Source of the DNA: an uncultured bacterium
GTDB taxonomy: Bacteria; Bacillota; Clostridia; TANB77; CAG-508
Direction: 5' to 3'
Assembly: GCA_905215615.1 (NCBI GenBank)
Contig: CAJMQM010000022.1
Coordinates: forward strand, 1 to 15,735
DNA: 15,735 bases
Below, one piece after another: positions 7,500-14,676 of the stretch (the first letter of the stretch is position 1; every line of letters starts with the position of its first letter). The position numbers and the translations under genes are program-made. The notes beneath the pieces were generated by a model that searched no databases, had not been told where the DNA came from, and saw only the letters and a program-made list of their open reading frames with translations.

Positions 7500-7534
7500 A
7501 AAAAAAGTGTGTAGCAGAAAATTCCTACTACACA
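7500..7534 (-). terminator. intrinsic terminator of the ylbF-peptidase unit
   Basis: On the minus strand a 10-bp stem (TGTGTAGTAG against CTGCTACACA, one T-G wobble that pairs only in this orientation) with a 7-base loop is followed by C and then seven T residues. It lies 36 bases past the stop of the metallopeptidase gene. Confidence 0.88.
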
Positions 7535-7569
7535 GTAAATATTTTTTTATTTTTGTAATATTAAATACG

Positions 7570-8268
7570 CTAAAAAATACATATAATGCTAAATATAAAT
7601 GTTCTTATTAAAACTTCTAGTATAAGTCTATATAAATATAATTTTATTCCAGTTTTATTTATCTTGTCATAACCAGTAATGATTTCTTCTATCTCACTAG
7701 ATTTAACTAAATTACTTTCTTGCATATATTCTTTTGCTACATATTTTGCTTTTATCATCGCATCAGTTTCTAAGTAAGCACGTACTACATAATATATAGT
7801 TCCTGCCAAAATAAATAAAATTAGCCATATCATACTATTAATTATACTAAACAATTTTAAAATAATTAATACTATAAAAAATAAGTTATATAAATTTGTA
7901 AATATAAAATTAAACAACAAGATATTTTTATTTTGCATAGAGTGTATACACTCATGTGCAATAGTTTGTACTCTTGTGAAAGTATTTTTTATATTTGCAA
8001 TTATAATACTATCTGTTAGTACTACATATACACTTGTTGTATCTTTTGAATTATCACTTTGTTTTATTTTTGTATGATTATTATTTAAACTGTTTAATAT
8101 TGTTTTTGCTATTTCTTCATTTTCGGGTAATTTATTTAAAATTTCGTTTTTTCTTTTGTCAAAGGCTAATTTTTTTAAATTTTTTATATCTTTTATTTTT
8201 ATATCTAATGCAAATTTTAATAAAATTGCTATTATAATTAATATAACACTTATTATTACATATTCCAT
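7570..8268 (-). CDS. membrane-bound zinc metallopeptidase, YugP-like
   Basis: A 232-residue membrane protein. A single N-terminal membrane segment (4-20) is followed by a soluble part carrying the zinc-peptidase motif HECIH (His105, Glu106, His109), two further hydrophobic stretches (about 121-142 and 144-163), YLETDA with Glu167 as likely third zinc ligand, and a hydrophobic C-terminus. The overall plan matches the YugP-type neutral zinc metallopeptidases, which have no settled substrate. The start codon ATG overlaps the stop of the upstream ylbF-like gene by one base (TAATG), so the two are coupled; GGATG within the upstream gene serves as binding site. Family assignment rests on HExxH and architecture. 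Confidence 0.75.
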   Translation of the reverse strand: MEYVIISVILIIIAILLKFALDIKIKDIKNLKKLAFDKRKNEILNKLPENEEIAKTILNSLNNNHTKIKQSDNSKDTTSVYVVLTDSIIIANIKNTFTRVQTIAHECIHSMQNKNILLFNFIFTNLYNLFFIVLIILKLFSIINSMIWLILFILAGTIYYVVRAYLETDAMIKAKYVAKEYMQESNLVKSSEIEEIITGYDKINKTGIKLYLYRLILEVLIRTFIFSIICIF

Positions 8269-8612
8269 TACAATACATCCTTTATAGATTCTGCAATTAT
8301 TTTATTTACATCTGCTATCATAATATTAAATTTAACTTCTAAATCGAAATACTCTTTTATTTTTTTATCTTGTACAAGTATTGCATACATTTCTTGTAGT
8401 TTTTTGTTTTTATCTTCGCTTTCTCCTTTTCCTTGATAATCTAATAATTGTACTTCATATCTTAGTTTTTCAAAGTCATTTACTTTGTTTTTTGTTTCTG
8501 GATTACTTGTTATTTCATCTTTTGCTTTTTTATATTCTTTATATTCGTCTGAATCACGGATTTCGCTTGCTAGTCGGTTTGCTGTATCATAAACGTTCAT
8601 ATTTTTTTGCAT
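8268..8612 (-). CDS. YlbF/YmcA family regulatory protein
   Basis: A 114-residue all-helical protein of the YlbF/YmcA (Com_YlbF) family: highly charged, with a heptad-like run through YEVQLLDYQ and a conserved-looking N-terminal segment VYDTANRLASEIRDSDEYKE. In Bacillus subtilis YlbF, YmcA and YaaT form a complex that affects RNase Y-dependent mRNA processing, competence and sporulation; whether this protein does the same is inference. Two starts are possible: ATG at 8612 and ATG at 8600 (MNVYD). A clear AAAGGAGAG lies too far upstream (about 30 bases) to decide. It is coupled to the metallopeptidase gene downstream by overlapping stop and start. Confidence 0.75.
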   Translation of the reverse strand: MQKNMNVYDTANRLASEIRDSDEYKEYKKAKDEITSNPETKNKVNDFEKLRYEVQLLDYQGKGESEDKNKKLQEMYAILVQDKKIKEYFDLEVKFNIMIADVNKIIAESIKDVL

Positions 8613-8683
8613 AAATAAAACATATAAAATGTATTATTTATATCTCTCCTTTCTTTTTTATATTTTTTCTTTTATTTTCCCAT

Positions 8684-8719
8684 AAAAATAAACTTGCTAT
8701 AAAACTATAACAAGTTTAT
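8684..8719 (-). terminator. intrinsic terminator of the glycosyltransferase gene
   Basis: On the minus strand a 14-bp stem (ATAAACTTG plus TATA against TATA plus CAAGTTTAT, joined by one T-G wobble) with a 4-base loop is followed by T5. It begins 28 bases past the glycosyltransferase stop. Confidence 0.8.
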
Positions 8720-8747
8720 CATTATTTTTTTTATTTGTAAATATTCA

Positions 8748-10040
8748 TTATGCATAAGCGTGTCTTTTTCTGAATTTTAATAAATTTATTACTTCATTAT
8801 CTGTATTACGTGCTTTATTTGTTTTCTTAGCTTTTTCTTGTTCTAATTGTTCTGCTTGTCTTTCTGCCATTGTTTTAGATATAGCTAATTCATAAATATA
8901 GTGTGTATCTTGTGCAATTTTTTGCCAGTTGAATTCATCTTTTACTTTATTTTTTGCATTTTTAGTAATGTTCATTGCAAGTTGTGAGTCAAATAATAAG
9001 CTTAATACTGAGTCTGCAATTGAGTTTGGATTTCCAGTATAGCTTTTCATACCATTTACTCCGTGCTCTACAATTTCATTTAGTCCACCTATATCTGAAA
9101 CAACTGTTGGTATTCCTGCAAGCATTGCCTCTAATGTCACAATTCCAAATGGCTCATAGGTACTTGGAAATACTGCTACATCTGCACATTTATACATTTT
9201 TTGTACTTCTTTTTGGTTTAGGTAGCCTGTAAAATATACTTTGTTTGAAAGTCCCATTGAGTCAACTTGTGCTTTTAGCTCGTCTATCATACCACCTTTT
9301 CCAGCAATAACTAATTTAGAATCATGATAATGTTCTAATATTTTTGGCATTGCTGATATTAGGTGTTGTACTCCTTTTTCATACACTAGTCTTCCAACAT
9401 AAAGGATTATTTTTTCATTGTCCATAGCAAATCTTCTTCTAAAGTCGTAGTCTCTATCTACTCCTGTAAAGTTGTTTAGGTTTATTCCATTTGGTATTAC
9501 ACTAATTTTATCAAAAGGTAGTCCAAATAATCCTTGTACATGTCCTTTCATGTAATTACTATTTACTATTACTTCTGTAGCTTCATATGTTAAAAGCCAC
9601 TCTGTATCGTTTATATATCTTTGTGTTTCATCATGAATTCCTGAGTTTCTACCTGATTCAGTTGCATGTATTGTAGCTACCATAGGTAAATCGAAAGACT
9701 GTTTTAAAGATTTAGCTGCATATGTAACAAGCCAGTCATGTGCATGTATAACGTCAAATCCACCTTCTTTATTTATTACTTCTGTAGCTTTTGCTATCAT
9801 ATTAAAGTTAAGTTGCATTATCCAGTCTATAAAATTATTTGGGTGTATCATGTAATTATCTACTCTATAAACTTCTACGCCTTTGTCGTTTTCGTATTCA
9901 GGTACATTTCCATCTCTATATGTAATTACTGTAACCTCATGCCCGTCTTTTATAAGTCTTTTTGATAAATCATGCACTACTCTAGCTATTCCGCCTACTA
10001 TTCTTGGAGGATATTCCCATGTTAACATTAAAATTTTCAT
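8748..10040 (-). CDS. family 4 glycosyltransferase (GT-B fold)
   Basis: A 430-residue GT-B glycosyltransferase, retaining, family GT4. The N-terminal domain has the acceptor-side glycine pair in PPRIVGGIARVV (Gly16-Gly17) and HAHDW (99-103). The C-terminal domain has GRLVYEKG with Arg217 and Lys222, GKGG, and the signature EPFGIVTLE, the E-x7-E pair Glu296/Glu304 that holds the nucleotide sugar. The N-terminal MKILMLTWEYPPRIVGG is typical of GT4 enzymes close to the glycogen synthase-like branch, but the sugar donor and acceptor cannot be told. The last 45 residues are a charged Lys/Glu/Gln tail outside the catalytic fold. No signal peptide. The ATG follows AAAGGGG at about 10 bases. The gene has its own promoter and terminator and appears monocistronic. 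Confidence 0.9.
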   Translation of the reverse strand: MKILMLTWEYPPRIVGGIARVVHDLSKRLIKDGHEVTVITYRDGNVPEYENDKGVEVYRVDNYMIHPNNFIDWIMQLNFNMIAKATEVINKEGGFDVIHAHDWLVTYAAKSLKQSFDLPMVATIHATESGRNSGIHDETQRYINDTEWLLTYEATEVIVNSNYMKGHVQGLFGLPFDKISVIPNGINLNNFTGVDRDYDFRRRFAMDNEKIILYVGRLVYEKGVQHLISAMPKILEHYHDSKLVIAGKGGMIDELKAQVDSMGLSNKVYFTGYLNQKEVQKMYKCADVAVFPSTYEPFGIVTLEAMLAGIPTVVSDIGGLNEIVEHGVNGMKSYTGNPNSIADSVLSLLFDSQLAMNITKNAKNKVKDEFNWQKIAQDTHYIYELAISKTMAERQAEQLEQEKAKKTNKARNTDNEVINLLKFRKRHAYA

Positions 10041-10094
10041 CTATGGTAAGCCCCTTTCCATATTTTTCCTTCGTTTTTTACACTTCTGTTTAAT

Positions 10095-10123
10095 ATTGTA
10101 TACAATTTTTTTACAAAAGTAAA
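10095..10123 (-). promoter_or_regulatory. sigma-A-type promoter of the glycosyltransferase gene
   Basis: On the minus strand TTTACT (10118-10123) and TACAAT (10095-10100) are separated by 17 bases, 54 bases ahead of the glycosyltransferase ATG. Four and five of six consensus positions match. Confidence 0.6.
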
Positions 10124-10141
10124 CATTTTTTGCGAATTTTT

Positions 10142-10576
10142 TTATTTTTTTGTGTTAACTCCTATTATTCCTCCAATAACTCCTGCTATAATTCCACATC
10201 CCATCATCATAAGTGAGTTTAAGCCAATACCAAAATCCATAAATACCATACTAGATACTATGTATAATAATAGCATATAAACAATGCCTACAATTGCTCC
10301 ATTTAAAATTCCATTTTGAGCTATTTTTCTTGTACTTAAATAACTTCCCATTAAAATACTAATTCCCACTATTGCTAAAACTACAGGTGTAATAGTACTT
10401 TCAGATATGTTTGTATATGTAAGTAGTATTGCAAATACAACCAAAAATATTGCAGAAACTATAATTGCAAGTAGGCTTCCTTTAATAATTCTTATGCTGT
10501 TTTCTTTAAATACACTATTTTCTTGTAAAATTCCCTCTTTTGTTTTTTGGTTTCTTTCTTCTTTTATTTCACTCAT
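10142..10576 (-). CDS. TIGR04086-type (YrzE-like) four-helix membrane protein
   Basis: A 144-residue membrane protein with a charged N-terminal tail (about 28 residues) and four hydrophobic segments at roughly 33-54, 61-77, 90-111 and 122-140. Glycines run through the last helix (GCGIIAGVIGGIIGV). The architecture and sequence style match the TIGR04086/DUF3792 family (Bacillus YrzE), whose function is not established. The ATG at 10576 is preferred because GGAGG lies five bases upstream; a second ATG four codons earlier (10588) overlaps that binding site. A 19-bp hairpin lies directly in front of the binding site and may affect translation. No terminator is seen after it. Confidence 0.75.
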   Translation of the reverse strand: MSEIKEERNQKTKEGILQENSVFKENSIRIIKGSLLAIIVSAIFLVVFAILLTYTNISESTITPVVLAIVGISILMGSYLSTRKIAQNGILNGAIVGIVYMLLLYIVSSMVFMDFGIGLNSLMMMGCGIIAGVIGGIIGVNTKK

Positions 10577-10593
10577 AATAACCTCCATCCTTT

Positions 10594-10637
10594 ATTCTCT
10601 TTAAATTTTAATATTTACATTAAAATTTGAAGAGAAT
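10594..10637 (-). repeat. 19-bp inverted repeat just upstream of the TIGR04086 ribosome binding site
   Basis: The arms 10594-10612 and 10619-10637 pair at 18 of 19 positions around a 6-base loop; the single exception (10602 against 10629) is an A-C mismatch in the minus-strand RNA and a U-G wobble on the other strand. The hairpin ends 7 bases before the GGAGG of the membrane protein gene. No T-run follows, so it does not look like a terminator; a 5'-UTR control element or an operator are the natural readings. Confidence 0.6.
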
Positions 10638-10795
10638 TTATTTTAATTTGTTTCTTTTAAATTACTAAACTTATTTTATTAATTAGTAATATAAATATAT
10701 GTTTTTTTATTGATTATATGAGTATATTTTCAGATTTTATCTTTTATTTAATTTATTTTCTGTAATGTATATTTAAAAATATAAGGAAATTTAAT

Positions 10796-10820
10796 TATAT
10801 TATTTTATCAAAATAATATA
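10796..10820 (-). repeat. 11-bp perfect hairpin in the intergenic region
   Basis: The arms TATATTATTTT-type at 10796-10806 and AAAATAATATA at 10810-10820 are perfectly complementary with a 3-base loop. It is pure A/T apart from the loop. On the minus strand it directly precedes AATTAAATTT, not a T-run. Meaning unknown. Confidence 0.4.
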
Positions 10821-10840
10821 TGTTAGTTTCTAAGGCACAT

Positions 10841-10907
10841 AAAAAAAGCAGAGTTTTATGGTTTATGCAAATATATTTTACATATGCACTCACTTTAATA
10901 CTCTACT
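10841..10907 (-). terminator. long-stem terminator or structured 3' end after spoIIQ
   Basis: On the minus strand AGTAGAGT (10900-10907) pairs with ACTCTGCT (10847-10854, one U-G wobble) and is followed by T7. The 45 bases between the arms hold an inner imperfect hairpin built on TGCA...TGCA. It starts about 105 bases past the spoIIQ stop. The nested structure plus T-run fits a terminator with a large head, or the 3' end of a small RNA. Confidence 0.55.
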
Positions 10908-11011
10908 TTTTGGTAATTACTCTTTGTTGTAATCATGTATTTTATATAGCTATTCATTTGAATTTATATATAAACTATTATTTTAGAATTTAGACTATGC
11001 GTAATTATTAT

Positions 11012-11896
11012 TTATTTAAAATATAATTCAGGATCTAAGTTTTCTGAACCGTGTAATATTTCGAAGTGAAGATGTGGCTCATCTGCAATTTCAAATGTAG
11101 CAGTATTTCCTACTGTTCCTATAGTTTGTCCTTGCTCTACTTTTTCTCCAACTACCACAAATTCTGCTGATAATAAGTTTGCGTATACTGTACTATAATC
11201 ATTTGTGTGTTCAATTACTATGGTTAGACCATATCTTGGGTCATTTTTTATAGACTTAACAGTTCCTTCTTCTGCTGCTTTTACTACTGTTGTTTTATCT
11301 GCTTTTATATCTATTCCATTGTGTGTAACCCACTCACCTAATGTATTTGAATATACTAAATTTGTTTTTGCAAATTTCTTTGTTATTTCACCTTCTACAG
11401 GCATCTTAAATACAGGATTTTTTGCTTCTGCTTTTTCTGTACTATCTGTATTGCTTGTTTTTTCTTTGTTACTTTCTGTTGTAGTGTTTTCGCTGTCTTT
11501 TTCTGAACTTGTATTTTTATCTGTATTACTATTTTCTGTATTTGTTCCCTTAGAACTACTACTTGTACTATTTGTTTCTGTATTACTATTTCCTTTTGTT
11601 TCATTTTCTATTTTGCTTGTATTTACTGCTATTTTGTCTACATTATTTTCTACTATTTCATTTTGTGATTCATTTACGGTTTTTCCAAAAGAACTACTAG
11701 TTGCCTCATAATCTTCTGTAATTGAATTTATTTGTCCTAATTCCTGATAATCCTCGTTCCATTGTTTATTGTACATATAAAAAACAACAGCAAATATTAT
11801 TATTGCAAGGACAAATATGGCTCCTGTTATATATAATATTTTTTTTGTATCAAAATTGTCTTCATTTTGATTTCTTCTCTTTTCTCTTCTCATCAT
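11012..11896 (-). CDS. spoIIQ: stage II sporulation protein SpoIIQ, LytM-type M23 metallopeptidase
   Basis: A 294-residue protein made in the forespore; it spans the forespore membrane and meets the mother-cell SpoIIIAH to form the engulfment zipper and feeding-tube channel. Residues 1-18 are basic and cytoplasmic, 20-42 form one membrane helix, about 95-158 a Ser/Thr/Asn/Glu-rich low-complexity linker, and 160-294 the LytM domain. The zinc site is intact: His192 and Asp196 in THNGID, and HLH at 275-277. This resembles clostridial SpoIIQ; Bacillus SpoIIQ has lost a zinc ligand. SpoIIQ rather than a general M23 enzyme is inferred from the single-helix architecture and from spoIID directly upstream, an order common in clostridia. 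The ATG at 11896 has AAGGAGG ten bases upstream. No clear sigma-F promoter is seen in the 71-base gap before it. Confidence 0.88.
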   Translation of the reverse strand: MMRREKRRNQNEDNFDTKKILYITGAIFVLAIIIFAVVFYMYNKQWNEDYQELGQINSITEDYEATSSSFGKTVNESQNEIVENNVDKIAVNTSKIENETKGNSNTETNSTSSSSKGTNTENSNTDKNTSSEKDSENTTTESNKEKTSNTDSTEKAEAKNPVFKMPVEGEITKKFAKTNLVYSNTLGEWVTHNGIDIKADKTTVVKAAEEGTVKSIKNDPRYGLTIVIEHTNDYSTVYANLLSAEFVVVGEKVEQGQTIGTVGNTATFEIADEPHLHFEILHGSENLDPELYFK

Positions 11897-11914
11897 AAAA
11901 TAAATTCCTCCTTA

Positions 11915-11946
11915 AAAATTAGTTAATATGATTATTTACTAATTTT
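11915..11946 (-). repeat. imperfect hairpin between spoIID and spoIIQ
   Basis: AAAATTAGT (11915-11923) pairs with ACTAATTTT (11938-11946); after a single mismatch, AATA pairs with TATT. On the minus strand it ends in a short T5 and directly abuts the spoIIQ ribosome binding site (AAGGAGG). It could attenuate readthrough from spoIID or be a control hairpin in the spoIIQ leader. Confidence 0.35.
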
Positions 11947-11967
11947 AGAAAAATATACAAAAAAATA

Positions 11968-12985
11968 TTATATATCTACTATTTCCACTCCTGTATAATA
12001 GTGTTTTATTATTTCTTCATAGTTTTTCCCTTGTTTCGCCAAACTGTCTGCACCTGTTTGGCTCATACCAACTCCATGTCCATACCCAATTACTTCAAAT
12101 TTTATATTGTCTTTATCTATAGAAAATGTAAAATTTGCAGACCTTAAAGCAAAAATATTTCTTACTTCTACACCTGATAGTTCTAGATTACCAATTTGTA
12201 TAGTTTTTACCCTATTTCCTTCAGTATATTCTTTTATTTTTATACAATCTTCTTTTGAAAAATCTATTTCAAAATCCTTATGTTCATCGGTTATCTTTTT
12301 AATAAACTCTTCTTTAGTTAAACTAACTTCTGATTTATATTGACTATATGCATCCTCTCCATCTGTTTGGACTGCTTGTAAATACGGGTAATTGCTACCG
12401 CCCCATACATTTATTGGAGATTCTGTTGTTCCTCCACTATTTGAGTGAAAAAATGCATTTATTACCTTTCCTTCATATGTAATAATTCTTCCTTGTGTGC
12501 TATTTACTGCATTAACAATTTTATTCCAATTTCCTTCTCGTTCATTTTCACTCCATTTTGCTAGTCTATCTTCTTTTGAAATCCATGCTTGACAACAAGA
12601 AGCACTATCACAAATGTCTGCATTATCTCCTTTATGTTTACCGCTTACTATTTTGTATTTTATACAATGTATATGTTCTTGCCACAACCGCTTGTGCTTT
12701 TAGTGCTTCCTCTTCAAAGCTTGCTGGCATTTCTGCAGATACGACTCCATATAGATATTCATCTAGTGGTACTTTTTCTGTTTTTTTAGTTTCTGTATGA
12801 TATAAATTTATTTCTTTATAGTCTTTGTAGTCATATGTGGATTCTGCAATTTGCTCTTTACCGCTTTCGTTTGGTTGCAAATTTTCCATTGTTTTCGCAG
12901 TATTTTGACTTTTGGGAGTAAAAATTACAGGAAGAAAAAAACAAATAAGCACAAATATTATTAGATATAACAAAATCTTTCTCAT
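11968..12985 (-). pseudogene. spoIID: stage II sporulation protein D, interrupted by a one-base frameshift
   Basis: SpoIID is the mother-cell lytic transglycosylase that trims peptidoglycan during engulfment. The N-terminal part (12985-12638) has a membrane helix (4-22) and the catalytic region VSAEMPASFEEEALKAQA with the Glu85 that matches the catalytic Glu of Bacillus SpoIID. It runs into a TAA at 12638-12640. The remainder continues one frame over: GKHKG, ICDSASCCQAW, HSNSGGTTESP, VWGG, and the C-terminal GYGHGVGMSQTGADSLAKQG. Both frames overlap at 12638-12687. Dropping one base in either of two A4 runs of the coding strand (12658-12661 or 12651-12654) restores one frame of 338 residues, close to the 343 of Bacillus SpoIID. 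All other conserved blocks are intact, so a homopolymer sequencing or assembly error is as likely as true inactivation. Two separate short genes would be a misreading. Confidence 0.88.
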
Positions 12986-12995
12986 TTTTATATAT

Positions 12996-13022
12996 TATTA
13001 ATCTTTTTATAATAGATTAATA
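12996..13022 (-). promoter_or_regulatory. hairpin between ribosome binding site and start codon of spoIID
   Basis: TATTAATCT (12996-13004) and AGATTAATA (13014-13022) pair perfectly around a 9-base loop. The only Shine-Dalgarno-like sequence, AAAGAAAGG at 13023-13031, abuts the stem on one side and the ATG lies 10 bases beyond the other. Linearly the site is 37 bases from the ATG, but with the hairpin folded the gap falls to about 10 bases. Confidence 0.35.
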
Positions 13023-13060
13023 CCTTTCTTTATGTTTATTTTGTAAAATAACACTTTTGT

Positions 13061-13078
13061 TATAAAATATATTTTATA
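13061..13078 (-). repeat. 18-bp perfect palindrome over the sigF stop codon
   Basis: Positions 13061-13078 are fully self-complementary (TATAAAATA then TATTTTATA) with no spacer, covering the stop codon of sigF. It has only A and T, so chance is possible, and no T-run follows on the minus strand. Confidence 0.4.
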
Positions 13079-13808
13079 CTATTAATTTTACTTTCATACT
13101 TTCTAAAATTTTCTTTTCTATTCTGGAAATTTGTACTTGTGATGTATTTAATATTTTAGCCACTTCTGATTGTGTTCTTCCTTTATAATATCTAAGCATA
13201 ATTATTTGCTTTTCTTCGTTATTTAAATTATCTATTAATTGTTTTAAAGATAGCCTATTAGCAATTTCTGTTTGTTCATCTATATTGCTACTTAGCGTAT
13301 CTAACAAAGTTTGTCCATCATCTTGCTCTGATGTATTACTATATATGGATTCTACTGGATTAAAACTATCTAATGCTAAAGCAACATCTTCTTTTGATAT
13401 TTTTAGTTTTTTAGCAACTTGTGTAATAGTTATATCTTGTCCAGTCTTTTTTAGGTATTCTCGTTGTAAGTCTACTATTTTTCTACCTAAGTCTTTTATA
13501 CTTCTACTTATTTTTATTGGTCCATCATCTCTTATATGTCTTTTTATTTCTCCCATTATATATGGAACTGCATATGTACTTAATTTTACATCAAATGTTG
13601 TATCGAATTTTTTTATGCTTTTTATAAATCCTAATACTCCAATTTGATACAAGTCATCTATTTCAACCCCTCTATCTTTAAATCTACGAATAATGCTCCA
13701 AATAAGCCCTTTGTTTCTCTCTATTAGCTCTTCCATTACTGCTTCATCACCATTTTGAGCTTTAATAATGTCTTCTACATTATTATTGAATTCTTCCTCA
13801 TTATCCAC
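13074..13808 (-). CDS. sigF: RNA polymerase sporulation sigma factor SigF
   Basis: A 244-residue sigma-70 family factor, the first forespore-specific sigma, held inactive by SpoIIAB until septation. Region 2 (about 20-95) includes the core-binding and -10 recognition segments DLYQIGVLGFIKSIKKFD and STYAVPYIMGEIKRHIRDDG; region 3 follows (about 100-160); region 4 (about 185-240) has the helix-turn-helix RTQSEVAKILNTSQVQIS. Identity as SigF rather than SigG or SigB is from context: it is the third gene after spoIIAA and spoIIAB. The start is GTG at 13808, with AGGAGG seven bases ahead; the spoIIAB stop is 23 bases upstream, so the three genes form one operon. Confidence 0.95.
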   Translation of the reverse strand: MDNEEEFNNNVEDIIKAQNGDEAVMEELIERNKGLIWSIIRRFKDRGVEIDDLYQIGVLGFIKSIKKFDTTFDVKLSTYAVPYIMGEIKRHIRDDGPIKISRSIKDLGRKIVDLQREYLKKTGQDITITQVAKKLKISKEDVALALDSFNPVESIYSNTSEQDDGQTLLDTLSSNIDEQTEIANRLSLKQLIDNLNNEEKQIIMLRYYKGRTQSEVAKILNTSQVQISRIEKKILESMKVKLIV

Positions 13809-13831
13809 TAAGATACCTCCTGCTGTAAAAT

Positions 13832-14314
13832 TTATATAATTATCTTTGCATTTTCCTCATCTTCCACAGATTTAGTATTTTCGCTTTTTTTAATTTTCTT
13901 TTTCATTACAATTTTAGTTCCAATTCCAATAACAGAGCTAATTTCTACTTCATCCATAAAACTCTCCATTATTGTAAATCCCATACCAGACCTTTCTAAA
14001 TTTGCTTTTGTTGTGTAAAGTGGACGTCTTGCAAGCTCAATATTTTCAATACCTTTACCACTATCTGATATTTCTATTTCAACAATATTTTTAACTAGTC
14101 TAGCTACAATCTTTACAATTCCTTCTGTGTCTTCATATGCATGAATAATACAGTTAGTTACTGCTTCTGAAACAGCAGTTTTTATATCTGAAATTTCTTC
14201 AATTGTAGGGTCAAGTTGGGAAACAAATGCTGCCACAGTTATACGTGCAAAAGCTTCATTACTTGACTTGCTTAAAAATTCTAATTTCATTTCATTATCA
14301 TACAAACCTTTCAT
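13832..14314 (-). CDS. spoIIAB: anti-sigma-F factor SpoIIAB
   Basis: A 160-residue GHKL-type serine kinase and anti-sigma factor. It binds SigF, and phosphorylates SpoIIAA to keep it inactive. The ATP-binding motifs are visible: the N-box in TAVSEAVTNCIIHAYE, the G1 box SDSGKGIENIE, and the lid and G2 region ERSGMGFTIMESFMD; PLYTTK lies in between. The start is taken as ATG 14314 because GGAGG lies directly ahead (4 bases) and it gives an N-terminus close to the Bacillus one (NEMKLEF); an ATG six codons earlier lacks a site. It begins 11 bases after spoIIAA. The last about 20 residues, rich in Lys and Glu, extend beyond the Bacillus protein. Confidence 0.96.
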   Translation of the reverse strand: MKGLYDNEMKLEFLSKSSNEAFARITVAAFVSQLDPTIEEISDIKTAVSEAVTNCIIHAYEDTEGIVKIVARLVKNIVEIEISDSGKGIENIELARRPLYTTKANLERSGMGFTIMESFMDEVEISSVIGIGTKIVMKKKIKKSENTKSVEDEENAKIII

Positions 14315-14325
14315 TTTTCCTCCTT

Positions 14326-14649
14326 TTAACATACCTTTCTATCGTCATTAATTTTTATTATTCTTGTAATACCACTCATTTCTAATACTTTTTTTACTGA
14401 AGGTCTAGCATTTACTATTTCTACATCTCCTCCAAATAATTTTGCTACTTTGTATCTCCCAATAATTAGTCCTATTCCTGCGCTGTCCATAAAAGAAACT
14501 TCATTAAAATCAAATAAAACTTTTCTAGGCATATATCTTGTAATTTCATTATCCATTTTCCTCCTTATTTTTTCTGTAGTGTGATGGTCAATTTCTTCTG
14601 TTATTTTTAATATTAATAGCTTGTCCAAATCTTTATATTCACTTTTCAA
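14326..14649 (-). CDS. spoIIAA: anti-anti-sigma factor SpoIIAA
   Basis: A 107-residue STAS-domain protein. Unphosphorylated, it displaces SigF from SpoIIAB. The phosphorylation site is clear: Ser56 in SFMDSAGIG, matching Ser58 of the Bacillus protein; EEIDHHTTEKI and LIIGRYK also match the family. The start is TTG at 14647-14649: it has GGGGG six bases ahead and gives an N-terminus of normal length. An open frame continues upstream to an ATG at 14739, adding 30 residues, but that extension reads through the terminator at 14709-14746 and shows no family similarity, so it is rejected. First gene of the spoIIA operon. Confidence 0.93.
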   Translation of the reverse strand: MKSEYKDLDKLLILKITEEIDHHTTEKIRRKMDNEITRYMPRKVLFDFNEVSFMDSAGIGLIIGRYKVAKLFGGDVEIVNARPSVKKVLEMSGITRIIKINDDRKVC

Positions 14650-14676
14650 AATTATCCCCCTTTCTTTTCTTAATGT

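Larger units (their letters stand above)
10577..11011 (-). other. AT-rich intergenic region with inverted repeats
   Basis: About 435 bases between spoIIQ and the TIGR04086 gene with no credible gene on either strand. It holds, in minus-strand order, a long-stem terminator (10841-10907), an 11-bp hairpin with 3-base loop (10796-10820), a 7-bp inverted repeat around 10661-10688 (TTACTAA/TTAGTAA), and the 19-bp hairpin at 10594-10637. Several TATAAT-like boxes occur, for example at 10794-10799, but none has a matching -35 at proper spacing. Confidence 0.6.

Noticed and set aside
7053..7514. 153-residue plus-strand reading frame
   Set aside because: It is antisense to rpiA, its promoter and the adjoining terminator.
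11395..11604. 69-residue minus-strand reading frame rich in Lys and Gln
   Set aside because: It is an alternative frame of the repetitive linker of spoIIQ, without a binding site.
11205..11711. 168-residue plus-strand reading frame
   Set aside because: It is antisense to spoIIQ, mostly Ser/Val/Leu repeats that come from the opposite strand of the low-complexity linker.
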